This document shows positions 44,788 through 52,243 of a stretch of 64,000 bases of DNA, one piece after another (position 1 is the first letter of the stretch; every line of letters starts with the position of its first letter). The notes under the pieces were generated by a model that was not told the origin of the DNA, ran no database searches, and was given only the letters and a program-made list of their open reading frames with translations. Source of the DNA: Dehalococcoidia bacterium (GTDB lineage: Bacteria; Chloroflexota; Dehalococcoidia; Lucifugimonadales; UBA1123); assembly GCA_009838465.1 (NCBI GenBank), contig VXRN01000017.1, forward strand, positions 1 through 64,000. Direction: 5' to 3'. A program made the translations under genes and the position numbers.

Positions 44788-45693
44788 ATGACAACCGCCG
44801 TCCTACAAGAAATAACTCCGCAGGAGCAACTCGCCAGAATCGTCCGCGAAGAAACCGATGGCGGACGAAGCATCGTCAGGTTCTTCAGGCAGGTCGTCGA
44901 AGGCGAACGCGACTCCGAAGGCTTCCAGCCCAACCACAAGATGGACTCGGCCAAAGAGCTCGTTAAGATCGGTCTATCGGAGTTTCAGGACTACATAGAC
45001 GCCAACGCCGCGCCTACAAAGCGACGCAAGTCCAGTAAGCCATCCCCGGACATCAACGAAATCTCTCGCGAAATACTGAAGGCGCGAGAAGAACTTGCAC
45101 AGTACGCAAGAGAACTCACCCAGGATGGCAGGACCGTCATCGAGATGTACTCAGAAGTGATGGACGGTCTGAGAAACGACGACGGCTTCAAGCCCCATCA
45201 CCGCATAGCCGCAGGCAAGGAACTCCTTCTGCGTGGCTTCGGACCCATATCAGCCTGGCCCGAACCCGTCTCGACAGACTGCAAGATCACAGACCATCAT
45301 CAAAATCAGACAAATCACGGTTCAGCCCACGCCTCCGAACCTCAGACCGAGACACATCCCACCCTGTCTCTCACCCCCACTGTCTCAGAGAATCTCTCGG
45401 ACGCGGTGGAAGCCTACGAAGAACAGGGTACGCTCAGGCAACTGTTGCCTCAGGAAATCCTGGACGTAGTGGACAGCGAAGACCCACTGGACGACTGCCC
45501 ATGCGCCATAGCCGAGTACGAAGGTAGGGACATCCCCTGCCCCGAAGACGAGGAATGTCCCTACTACGGCCTCGAATTCCCCAAGTTCACCGAAGAACAG
45601 AGGGCGAGAATCAAGGAAGAAGCCCTTCGCGGCCTCCAAATGCGTGCCGAAATGCTCTGGGGGATACCGAACCCGCCCGAAGACGACCCCTGA
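44788..45693 (+). CDS. Hypothetical protein with a duplicated ~50-residue domain
   Basis: A 301-aa protein I do not recognise. Two related segments, near residues 16-68 and 108-160, share the pattern DGR(S/T)(I/V)...(F/Y)...V..G.R...GF.P.H...AGKEL, for example EGFQPNHKMDSAKELVKIG and DGFKPHHRIAAGKELLLRG. Such segments recall small-terminase-like or DUF-type helical domains, but I cannot name one. The C-terminus is acidic with a Cys cluster (CPCAIAEYEGRDIPCPEDEEC) that could bind zinc. It stands alone before the convergent VapC-type gene. Confidence 0.65.
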   Translation: MTTAVLQEITPQEQLARIVREETDGGRSIVRFFRQVVEGERDSEGFQPNHKMDSAKELVKIGLSEFQDYIDANAAPTKRRKSSKPSPDINEISREILKAREELAQYARELTQDGRTVIEMYSEVMDGLRNDDGFKPHHRIAAGKELLLRGFGPISAWPEPVSTDCKITDHHQNQTNHGSAHASEPQTETHPTLSLTPTVSENLSDAVEAYEEQGTLRQLLPQEILDVVDSEDPLDDCPCAIAEYEGRDIPCPEDEECPYYGLEFPKFTEEQRARIKEEALRGLQMRAEMLWGIPNPPEDDP

Positions 45694-45741
45694 TCGCCGG
45701 CACCCAAAAACCAAAGACCCCGCATTAGAGGCCAGCTCAGG

Positions 45742-46182
45742 CTATACCATGCGTAGCGGGTCGCGTACAGGTAGCTCGGGAAACAGCGAAAAGTCTCTGT
45801 CCCTGGTTAGTAGCGCTTCTACCCCATGAGCCACGCAGATTGCCGCTATACGCACATCGTGGATAACGCCACCTGATACATGCGGCCTGTCTATGAATCT
45901 ATGCAGGATGTCGAGGAAATCGCCAGTCTCCCCAATAAGCCGGTTGGACGGTGAGTCAGCCCAAGCCGTCACCTGTTGCCAGGCTCGGTGGACCGGAGTA
46001 ATCCCGTCACCCCAGATACGCCTGTTGGTAACCACGCTTAGGAATTCATAGCAGCAGGGCCATGGTATAGCCCATGGAATATCATTCTCTGCCAGAGACG
46101 CAATTAGAGGCGCTGCCCGAGAATGGTACGGCGAATCCGCTCGATGAGCATACACCAGTATGTTGGTATCAACCGCAATCAC
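45742..46182 (-). CDS. PIN-domain toxin (VapC-type)
   Basis: A 146-aa PIN-domain ribonuclease. The metal-binding acids are all present: Asp in MIAVDTNILVYAH, Glu in CCYEFLSVV, Asp in VIHDVRIAAICVAHG, and Asp in LLTRDRDFSLF. The start is GTG and overlaps the antitoxin stop by 4 bases (GTGA), the standard tight coupling of vapBC pairs. Unlike the PIN protein at 41896, its active site looks intact. The pair lies immediately outside the left end of the 16-kb mobile element. Confidence 0.9.
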   Translation of the reverse strand: MIAVDTNILVYAHRADSPYHSRAAPLIASLAENDIPWAIPWPCCYEFLSVVTNRRIWGDGITPVHRAWQQVTAWADSPSNRLIGETGDFLDILHRFIDRPHVSGGVIHDVRIAAICVAHGVEALLTRDRDFSLFPELPVRDPLRMV

Positions 46183-46430
46183 GGTCGAGAACCATCGACG
46201 TAGATGATGTCGCGTAGCTCAGGCCAGGTGTAAGAAGCCAAGGGATCATGAATATCGGGGCCGCCGTAGCTGCGATCCGGAAGGACGTAACGCTCGGAGC
46301 GCGTCTCCTTCGACAGGACCAATCTGAGTCCTTCCTCGACCACCGCCCGGAGTGGGCGACGTGTTTCCTGCGCATGTCGCTTTGCTCTAGTCAACAGATC
46401 GTCATGGATGTCAAGCGTAGTTTTCATCAT
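46179..46430 (-). CDS. Antitoxin (VapB-type, ribbon-helix-helix)
   Basis: About 83 aa. The N-terminal MKTTLDIHDDLLTRAKRHA and RRPLRAVVEEGLRLVL form a ribbon-helix-helix DNA-binding unit. The rest, ending YTWPELRDIIYVDGSRP, should block the toxin. An open frame upstream to 46490 would run into the terminal repeat of the mobile element, so the start is at 46430 or 46427 (two adjacent Met codons). The element's insertion point is only about 45 bases upstream, so it probably altered this operon's promoter region. Confidence 0.86.
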   Translation of the reverse strand: MMKTTLDIHDDLLTRAKRHAQETRRPLRAVVEEGLRLVLSKETRSERYVLPDRSYGGPDIHDPLASYTWPELRDIIYVDGSRP

Positions 46431-46477
46431 ACCCATATTACCCATAAGATATAGTATGGTCAATACATATACATGAT

Positions 46478-46502
46478 TAGCGTGTTGCAAAACCCGGTCT
46501 GA
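46478..46502 (+). repeat. Left terminal inverted repeat of the element
   Basis: TAGCGTGTTGCAAAACCC followed by GGTCTGA. The inverted partner at 62603-62627 differs only at position 19 (G here, C there). The next bases, GTCTCAATAAG, match the sub-terminal part of the right end after an 11-base gap. The flanking ATGAT is at 46473-46477. Confidence 0.88.
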
Positions 46503-46827
46503 GTCTCAATAAGAAAATCAGGACAAGATTGGGAAGAATGAAACACCCCGCCTATTGGCGGGGTGTTCTCCCTACCTTGCCCTACCTAACCAGACCAGAA
46601 CCTACCAAAACCCCACCATGCGTCACCATGCCATGTTCAAGTCTCTCAATCCTGTCGGTGTTGTGCGTAAGTTGTCTTGCCGCAATCATTTTTTGTGAGT
46701 CGTCTAGGCGATGGCGGCGGGGATATGGGCGTAGTGGGATTGATATACCAAAGTACGCACATTCTACCATAAATCCCCATGTCCACATCGCTTTCAAGGC
46801 TAAATCAAGTCCTGTGTACCAAACGGA
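46503..46827. other. 325-base non-coding left margin of the element
   Basis: Apart from the sub-terminal TCTCAATAAG and the hairpin at 46542-46567, I see nothing in it. Open frames that cross it on either strand lack ribosome sites and recognisable sequence. Confidence 0.5.
46542..46567 (-). terminator. Terminator at the left margin
   Basis: AACACCCCGCC pairs perfectly with GGCGGGGTGTT across a 4-base loop. On the minus strand it is followed by TTTCATTCTT. It would stop leftward transcripts from the element before they reach vapBC. Confidence 0.75.
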
Positions 46828-47190
46828 CTATGACGAAACTAGGCCCTTGATGACCTCTATCCCCACTCCCTTGATAACTTCCAAGGGCACTGTACTAACG
46901 TTGTCCCCTAGTTTCTGTTTGACCTGTTCCCACACTGAGTCGTCACGTATCGCATCTAAGAAGTCGTGCCCTTCCCATGTCAGTCCTTGGATGGAGACCC
47001 AATATGTACCTCCGAGCGACCAATTGCCATTACCGTTAACGTATCTTTTGTTAGCAATCAACATATCAAGATGATAGTCAACTTGCTCCTCGCTAAAGCC
47101 TTCAATGTTTAGGTCGGGGGCTTCTTTAAGTGATTCCGTAGCTTCTATTCTAAGCAGGATACTACGCACTAACGACATGTCTCGCTTCAT
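46828..47190 (-). CDS. DUF2513-family protein
   Basis: A 120-aa protein with the hallmarks of DUF2513: MKRDMSLVRSILLRIE at the start, GFSEEQVDYHLDMLIANKRYV as a winged-helix-like core, and the conserved LTWEGHDFLDAIRDDSVWEQ segment near residues 70-89. DUF2513 proteins are common in prophages and mobile elements, and their function is unknown; a DNA-binding winged helix is plausible. It is the leftmost gene of the element, downstream of the TIR-like module on the same strand. Confidence 0.85.
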   Translation of the reverse strand: MKRDMSLVRSILLRIEATESLKEAPDLNIEGFSEEQVDYHLDMLIANKRYVNGNGNWSLGGTYWVSIQGLTWEGHDFLDAIRDDSVWEQVKQKLGDNVSTVPLEVIKGVGIEVIKGLVSS

Positions 47191-47239
47191 TTTTGTTCAG
47201 CCTTCTCCCTTTTTCCGTCTTGGGCTTCGCACCTAATGT

Positions 47240-47653
47240 TCAGCGTATCCACCACAGAACTAGATACACGACGGCTATCAGAGTGTGAGTGATAAAGACT
47301 GCGCGGGCGGCCACATACTGCATACGGGTCAGTGGCGGGTATATCCTCCGACCGCCTTTATCAATGCCGCTGTCCTCCGCTTCGTCGTTGAATGGCTGAC
47401 TCGGCAAGTCCTTTTCCATCGCCAGAATGATGTCGTACTTGACCTTGTTGATTTTGCTGTGAGCGTCCAGCAGGGCCAACCAGAGATATGAAACACCCAT
47501 GCCCGCCACCCCTACTAGGAAGTGATAGGGTTCTGTGAGCGGCAAGGCCAAGTGTCCCGCCAAGATAGCTAGATGAACCGGCACCATGTACCGATTTATC
47601 GCTTCCCGGCGGATACTGGTGTTCTCTGCCGTCTGGACGTAGGTTTGCCACAT
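47240..47653 (-). CDS. Three-helix membrane protein partner of the TIR-like protein
   Basis: About 137 aa. The N-terminal helix (WQTYVQTAENTSIRREAIN) is followed by two adjacent membrane segments near residues 22-62, a cytosolic loop with MEKDLPSQPF, and a third membrane segment at the end (VFITHTLIAVVYLVLWW). The pattern resembles the small 2TM/RipA-like (8xMP-type) membrane proteins that accompany TIR-like and nucleotide-signalling defence genes. A longer open frame reaches 47830, but ATG 47653 gives the family-like N-terminus and overlaps the end of the TIR-like gene (stop at 47670) by 17 bases or so in frame order, consistent with coupling. Confidence 0.7.
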   Translation of the reverse strand: MWQTYVQTAENTSIRREAINRYMVPVHLAILAGHLALPLTEPYHFLVGVAGMGVSYLWLALLDAHSKINKVKYDIILAMEKDLPSQPFNDEAEDSGIDKGGRRIYPPLTRMQYVAARAVFITHTLIAVVYLVLWWIR

Positions 47654-47669
47654 GGCAACCCGGTCGCTC

Positions 47670-48092
47670 CTATCGGTGTCCGGCAAGAAGCAACTCCAAG
47701 TTATTCCAAGTCCAGTTGTACATCTTGTCTGTGGACTTGGCCGATTTCGGCTTGACGCATTTCCTCTTTCTGTATCCCCGCAGGAGGAAGTAGGGCTTGT
47801 CGAGTTCTCGCGCAATCGTGATCTCTGCACTGACGCCAGATGCTTTGTCGGTGTGTTGTCCGCACATCACGATAACGACGCTGCACCGTTCTATGCGCCC
47901 CCGGGCCTCTTTCCGCCATTTGGATTGTGGCGCGGCCTCTTTCATTGAAAAGTCAGCTACATCGAAAGGTGAATTGTCGTTACGACTCTGTCCAATCAAA
48001 CCCTCTTTGAGTTGCAGGTCGTTGTCATAATCGAAGCTGACGAACACGTTTTGACGGCTATCGCTCACTTTACCTCTCCATCTAGGACTCAA
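47670..48092 (-). CDS. TIR-like (ThsB/DUF1863-like) protein
   Basis: A 140-aa single-domain protein of the TIR-like (MTH538/DUF1863) family. Conserved segments are RQNVFVSFDYDNDLQLKEGL near residues 13-32, VADFSMKEAAPQ near residues 45-56, RIERCSVVIVMCGQHTDKASG near residue 66, the catalytic-Glu-type segment VSAEITIARELDKPYFLLRG near residue 87, and YNWTWNNLELLL at the end. In Thoeris defence, ThsB of this family senses infection and makes a cyclic-ADP-ribose-type signal. No ThsA (SIR2-SLOG) gene is adjacent; the membrane protein downstream takes that position. Confidence 0.82.
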   Translation of the reverse strand: MSPRWRGKVSDSRQNVFVSFDYDNDLQLKEGLIGQSRNDNSPFDVADFSMKEAAPQSKWRKEARGRIERCSVVIVMCGQHTDKASGVSAEITIARELDKPYFLLRGYRKRKCVKPKSAKSTDKMYNWTWNNLELLLAGHR

Positions 48093-48160
48093 TCTCGATG
48101 CTTACTCCCCGCCGTCATATCAGACGACGGGGATACTGATGAATATGGACTACCTAACAA

Positions 48161-48343
48161 TTATTTCCGCGACCGCTCCCATTTCAAAGCAGTCGCACGG
48201 GTTACTCGTGGGCCAACGACTCGCATCCTGCCACGTCTGCCAGCGCGCCTATGCTCGCCAGCCCGACGCTTCGGGTTGTTCGTTATCCCCCGATACCCGT
48301 CCGGGTATGTGTAACGATAGGTGCTTCTTGGCTTTCTAGCCAT
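48161..48343 (-). CDS. Short GIY-YIG-like protein
   Basis: A 60-aa protein with YTYPDGYRGITNNPKRRAGEH, which resembles the YIG-R core of GIY-YIG nucleases (Y..GxTNNPxRRxxEH). It is the same pattern as the 138-aa protein at 61115-61531 (KYIGTTNNPRQRAVEH). It ends before the last helices of that paralogue, so it may be a truncated copy. GAGGGG stands about 7 bases ahead of the ATG. It lies just upstream of the TIR-like gene on the same strand. Catalytic ability is doubtful at this length. Confidence 0.55.
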   Translation of the reverse strand: MARKPRSTYRYTYPDGYRGITNNPKRRAGEHRRAGRRGRMRVVGPRVTRATALKWERSRK

Positions 48344-48366
48344 AGCGACACCCCTCTGCCTAGTCT

Positions 48367-48487
48367 CACCATAGTGGGCGGCTTCGACCTGGGTTCCATG
48401 TCAGAGAACCGAACCTTGCTTGAGACTTCACAGTTAGGCAGGTAGAATACCTGCCGCATTACGCTGTTGAGTCTCCCCACTATGGTG
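48367..48487. other. Paired inverted repeat enclosing a small hairpin
   Basis: CACCATAGTGGG (48367-48378) pairs perfectly with CCCACTATGGTG (48476-48487), about 100 bases apart. Inside lies GCAGGTAGAATACCTGC, a 7-bp hairpin at 48438-48454. The unit could be a structured RNA or leader ahead of the GIY-YIG/TIR genes on the minus strand. Confidence 0.4.
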
Positions 48488-48499
48488 GAGTTCAACCAA

Positions 48500-48533
48500 A
48501 AGGGCCTGCCGGACGGCAATCCAGCAGGCCCTT
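48500..48533. terminator. Rho-independent-type hairpin
   Basis: AAGGGCCTGC pairs with GCAGGCCCTT. On the minus strand TTTTGGTT follows, so it would end transcripts from the gene at 48719-48961 before the GIY-YIG/TIR operon. Confidence 0.65.
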
Positions 48534-48718
48534 CTCTGTTGACAAGATATTTGACTGTGTTAGTATGGTCTTGCATCGTGTTCTTCAAACTCTTTCGATG
48601 CACTTACCCCTTTAGGTTTGCCAGACCTTAAGGGGTCAACAATTTTCCCTCCGTCACAAATTAGCTGAGAAGCACAATTGTGTCAAGTCTCCGCAAACCG
48701 CGTGTTTGAGAATGTCCG

Positions 48719-48961
48719 TTATCGAGACTGCCCTAGATTTTGCCTTTCCTTATATTTGTCAATGGCGTACTCAATGGACGTGACCCACGCCTTCAACTCC
48801 TGACGTTCATCATCAGAGATATGAAAGTCGTCGTATAGCCTTTCAACGTTGTCTGCAAGCATGGCCTTGAAACGCTCGGAATATCTGAGGTCTTGCGAAT
48901 CCAAGTCAAGGGTTGCTACTGCCTTTCCGATGAGTAGAGTCATGTGCGTTTCAATGTCCAT
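48719..48961 (-). CDS. Hypothetical protein
   Basis: An 80-aa, all-helical, acidic protein of unknown role. Its pattern LIGKAVATLDLDSQ...F.AMLADNVERLYDD..ISDDERQELKAWV is loosely similar to the protein at 57192-57452 (AIGRAVLALDES...FVEVLYAEIEQIAQS..LSSSDYAELREL), so the two may be paralogues within the element. An imperfect 12-bp hairpin at 48606-48636 lies beyond its stop. Confidence 0.55.
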   Translation of the reverse strand: MDIETHMTLLIGKAVATLDLDSQDLRYSERFKAMLADNVERLYDDFHISDDERQELKAWVTSIEYAIDKYKERQNLGQSR

Positions 48962-49606
48962 GATGTAACTACTCCCCCCCGATTCTGGATTTGGTAGATT
49001 TTTGAGAAATCAGTCAGATTGTCCCCCATTCGGCCATGCGAGCGGTAGGTCTTTCTCTCGTAATGGTCGAATTCACCCCTGAAAACCCTTCGTGCTGGGA
49101 CGGGTCTCTCTGTGGCTTCTCCGCGCCACTATTACCAGCGTTCCGACGAAAAGCGGTCAGTTTCGGAAAATGCGGAATTTCGGCACAAGCTATTGTTTGA
49201 GACGCTGGAAATCTCTATGGTTAATAGTAGGTGTGTGTCAATCGCGTCCTGCGATGGACAAAGAGCAACGAGAAACCCCGCCCTACGGTCTGCAAACTAG
49301 AAGGCGGGGTTGAAACCAACAAGAAAGGTGAGTGAAGTCCGAAGCCCTTTCGAGAGAGGAACCTACTGGCATTGAGGCCCTTTCGTCGGGTGGCATCCCT
49401 TTAGTAAGGCGAGGCCCCCCTTTCTGTCCACCGCCGTCTCCGGCGGTTCGAGTGGTGCGTACTGACACACACCCCTTTCTGTCGAGAAATACCATACCTA
49501 GGTGGCGAGCGTTCTGTCAACGATTCCGGCGTTATCAAAATCGGGCCGCCCGCCGGAACGCATTTGGAACGCTTAAAACACCAGAGAAGAAAGAGAGGTA
49601 AGACCG
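48962..49606. other. 645-base gap inside the element
   Basis: No convincing gene. AACCCCGCC (49274-49282) pairs with GGCGGGGTT (49303-49311), a GC-rich hairpin like those at 46542 and 61064. An 89-codon frame at 49332-49601 is Pro/Arg-rich with no ribosome site and is not called. Confidence 0.45.
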
Positions 49607-50044
49607 ATGACGACCGCGGGGGATGTAAGGGAATACCTGTTGGGGATAGTTGCCGAAACCGACGCGGAGATTGCGCGTCTGACCGAGACCCGGGACGCCG
49701 CGCTCAGGCTGATACAGGAACTTGACGAAAGGGAGTCGCTTGGGACGGCTGAGGAAGCGCGGAAGGGTCCGGCGGTCAACACAGGTCAGGTTAAGGAACC
49801 CACGTACAAACAGCAGGTCGCACAGGCCATCGTAGAGGTTCTGACTGAGGAACAGCCGTTGCACAGAGAAGTAATACGCGAACGGGTAGAGGCCAAGGGC
49901 ATTCCGCTGACCGCCCGGAAGCCCATCGACACCATTGCCCAACGTCTGACTAGCGATGACCGATTCGTGAACGTAGTGCGGGGCAAGGGGATTTGGGCAT
50001 TGCGCGGATACGAGTCCCAGAACCCTCTACCGGCGGTTGCCTAG
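49607..50044 (+). CDS. Winged-helix (HARE-HTH-like) protein with N-terminal coiled coil
   Basis: A 145-aa protein. Residues 1-50 (VAETDAEIARLTETRDAAL) should form a coiled coil. Residues 63-133 (TYKQQVAQAIVEVLTEEQPL through GKGIWALRGYE) look like a winged helix of the HARE-HTH/RpoE-delta type, in which the ending WALR is characteristic. It is likely a DNA-binding protein and might regulate or assist the transposase, whose gene begins 284 bases downstream on the same strand. GAGAGG precedes the ATG. Confidence 0.68.
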   Translation: MTTAGDVREYLLGIVAETDAEIARLTETRDAALRLIQELDERESLGTAEEARKGPAVNTGQVKEPTYKQQVAQAIVEVLTEEQPLHREVIRERVEAKGIPLTARKPIDTIAQRLTSDDRFVNVVRGKGIWALRGYESQNPLPAVA

Positions 50045-50144
50045 TGCGGAGATAAGTATGCAGTAGAGGAAACAAATCAAGGGAGGAATAATGTCTGCAA
50101 TCGGCGGATTCGTAGCAAAAAGCGTTGCTCGTATATACACATAC

Positions 50145-50153
50145 TGCTATAAT
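50145..50153 (+). promoter_or_regulatory. Extended -10 promoter for the transposase
   Basis: TGCTATAAT within ATACTGCTATAATAG, identical in its nine bases to the fabF element at 31075. It implies a ~170-base untranslated leader with two hairpins ahead of the transposase. Confidence 0.55.
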
Positions 50154-50193
50154 AGAACAGTAGTACCAATACAGGGAATTATCAGGACTTTCA

Positions 50194-50314
50194 GGGTTGC
50201 CCGCGTCTCAATCTTCGACAGCCCCGACAGTCTGATAATCGAGACCCCTGTGAAGCACTGACTACAAAGAATCGGGGTCGCCCGCGTCTTACTTCTGGCG
50301 ACCCCTGTGAAGTA
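50194..50314 (+). promoter_or_regulatory. Tandem hairpin units in the transposase leader
   Basis: Two related units lie in direct order: 50194-50257 (GGGTTGCCCGCGTCTCA to CCCCTGTGAAGCAC) and 50274-50314 (GGGGTCGCCCGCGTCTTA to CCCCTGTGAAGTAC). In the second, GGGGTCGCC pairs perfectly with GGCGACCCC. The ribosome site AGGAGG follows only 11 bases on, so the fold could control transposase translation. Confidence 0.55.
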
Positions 50315-50328
50315 CAGGAGGCCGTTGC

Positions 50329-51747
50329 ATGACCAGTCCCGTAACTCTTTTTCATTGTACGTCGCCTTGTTGTTTGGGGCAAGTGCCGGTCGCCGCGCCG
50401 ACCGTAAGATCCCTGGACCCTGAGCCGATAACGCGATATGACAGCATAGCGATGATATTGGACTCGATTTGTATGTTGCCGTCCGTCAAGGACTTGCTTT
50501 CGGAAATTGAAGCTCCCCGCCGCCGTACAGGTCGCAAGGGCTACTCGCCGGTGTCCATGCTCCGCGCCTTTCTAAGCCGGTTCTTGACTGGAAGCAAGAA
50601 TACTCAGGCGTTCATACGGGAGTTGAAGCGGTCGGAGGGTCTGCGTATCGCGTGTGGGCTGGTGAACGGCGTACCGCATAAGTCCACATTCAGCAGATTC
50701 TTCGCAAAGCTGGCCGAGAATACGGACGCGCTTGAAATCGCTCAGGTCGAATTGGTCAACGCAATGAGGAAGTACCTGCCAGACCTGGGGCTGAACCTTG
50801 CGATAGATGCGACAGATATTCCAGCGTATGCAAACCTGAGAAGACAGAAGGAAAGCATTCCCAGAGAACAGCGTACAGACGTTGATGCCGATTGGGGATA
50901 CCGAACGCCGAAATCGAAGTACGGCGGCGGCACGGGGAAGCGCGGCGGCGGTGCGAAGATGCGCGACAAGAACGGCGACGGCCACTTCGACCTGTTTTGC
51001 GGCTTCAAAGTTCACACGGTATGTGACACCAAGACGGGCCTGCCGCTGGGGTACATCGTTCTCGATGCCCGTCAGAGTGAATCAACCGAACTGCCCAACG
51101 TACTCGACAAGATACTCGGTATGCACTCCGACTGGCTAAAGCCGCACTATCTGATGGGCGACAAAATCTTCGACGGTGAGCCGAGCCACGACGCGGTTAT
51201 GAAGCGCGGGATAGTCCCGATTTTCGACATCAAAAAGCCCGCGTCCAAAGGCCCGACTAAACACCCCAACCGGCACAAGGGCGGGCTGTACGGCCCCGAT
51301 GGTTCTCCCACCTGCCCGGACTCCGAACACACGGTTATGGAGTATATACGAACCGTTCGGGAGTCTGACGGCGCGATTTACCACGAATACCGATGCAACC
51401 CAAATGGCTGTCCCCTGAAAAGCCGGTCGTCGGGCGCGATGTTGTATTGCAACCGCCGCGAGATTCACCGTGAAAAGGTGGAGGAAGGCAACTACTGGAT
51501 GCAGGGTCCGGTGGCGCGGGCGAATCCATTTTGGAAGGAACTGCATGACGAGCGGCCAGAGGTTGAGAGGCTGTTCAGTCGGCTAAAGGATAGTCGCAGT
51601 CTGGAAGCACTGACCTATCGCGGTCTGCCCAAGGTTCGGGTACACGTCGGGCTGTCGGTACTGGGCTATCTCGGTACAGCCCTGGGGCGCGTGAGAGAGG
51701 GCAGGATAGACCTAATCAGGACAATGACGCTGGAAGATGAATTCTAA
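50329..51747 (+). CDS. DDE transposase, IS1182/IS5-like (DUF772 plus DDE domain)
   Basis: A 472-aa transposase. The N-terminal DUF772-type region (GYSPVSMLRAFLSRFLTGSK, RIACGLVNGVPHKSTFSRFF) precedes a DDE RNase H-like domain. Probable acids are Asp in LAIDATDIPAYA, Asp in HYLMGDKIFDGE, and Glu in ERPEVERLFSRLKDSRSLE. A Cys-containing insert (PDSEHTVMEYIR, CNPNGCPLKS) is typical of this group. AGGAGG precedes the ATG. The gene appears intact. No separate insertion-sequence ends were found near it, so the 25-bp element ends are its likely substrate. Confidence 0.9.
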   Translation: MTSPVTLFHCTSPCCLGQVPVAAPTVRSLDPEPITRYDSIAMILDSICMLPSVKDLLSEIEAPRRRTGRKGYSPVSMLRAFLSRFLTGSKNTQAFIRELKRSEGLRIACGLVNGVPHKSTFSRFFAKLAENTDALEIAQVELVNAMRKYLPDLGLNLAIDATDIPAYANLRRQKESIPREQRTDVDADWGYRTPKSKYGGGTGKRGGGAKMRDKNGDGHFDLFCGFKVHTVCDTKTGLPLGYIVLDARQSESTELPNVLDKILGMHSDWLKPHYLMGDKIFDGEPSHDAVMKRGIVPIFDIKKPASKGPTKHPNRHKGGLYGPDGSPTCPDSEHTVMEYIRTVRESDGAIYHEYRCNPNGCPLKSRSSGAMLYCNRREIHREKVEEGNYWMQGPVARANPFWKELHDERPEVERLFSRLKDSRSLEALTYRGLPKVRVHVGLSVLGYLGTALGRVREGRIDLIRTMTLEDEF

Positions 51748-51766
51748 GCGAGAAAGGACGGAGAAC

Positions 51767-52102
51767 GTGAACGATTTCGAGGTACTGAGTCGGCTGGTGG
51801 AAGCGTTCGGAGACCGCTTTCGGACAACACGCCGATACTACCAGTTCCACTTGCGTGTCGGAGGGACTATCTACATCAGACGGCGGTTTCCGGCGGGGTT
51901 CGAGAACCTAGCCCGAATCCGTGATACGGCCATAGAGAACTTCCCGAACAGTCAGGAATTGGGCTGGTATCTGGAGGGAGAGGATGTGCCATGCGAGCCG
52001 AACGGTCGTTGGGATGAGTATATGGTCGGCCCTGAGCATATCGAGGATGTAATCGGCATCATGCTTGCAGGTCTTGACTTGACTCAAGACTGGGCCGCGT
52101 AG
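51767..52102 (+). CDS. Small protein encoded just after the transposase
   Basis: About 111 aa, unknown. The sequence FGDRFRTTRRYYQFHLRVGG followed by IYIRRRFPAGF is basic and probably beta-rich; the second half is acidic. GTG 51767 has AAAGGA 9 bases upstream. An ATG at 51737 inside the transposase is also open and would overlap it by 11 bases. Tight linkage to the transposase suggests a transposition accessory role, but nothing in its sequence proves that. Confidence 0.6.
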   Translation: MNDFEVLSRLVEAFGDRFRTTRRYYQFHLRVGGTIYIRRRFPAGFENLARIRDTAIENFPNSQELGWYLEGEDVPCEPNGRWDEYMVGPEHIEDVIGIMLAGLDLTQDWAA

Positions 52103-52243
52103 CCGCGAGAGTCCTGTCAGAACGGATCCTGGACTCTCCGGCGGCACCACCCTAAAGTGGGTGGAGAAATAAAAGCGACCGCCGGGCGGTCAGACTGCCC
52201 AGCGACCAGTTCTCTTTGATGCTCACATGGAGAATTCCGCGCT

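Noticed and set aside
46179-46490. Antitoxin start at 46490
   Set aside because: The extra 20 codons run into the transposon's terminal repeat and lack family similarity; the start at 46430/46427 fits the ribbon-helix-helix N-terminus.
46529-47074. A 181-codon plus-strand frame at the left margin of the element
   Set aside because: It starts before the terminator hairpin, crosses it, and is antisense to the DUF2513 gene.
48283-48603. A 106-codon minus-strand frame overlapping the GIY-YIG-like gene
   Set aside because: It runs through the terminator hairpin and the closing inverted repeat and overlaps a better supported gene.
49332-49601. An 89-codon plus-strand frame before the HARE-HTH-like gene
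   Set aside because: Pro/Arg-rich low-information sequence without a ribosome site; kept as non-coding.
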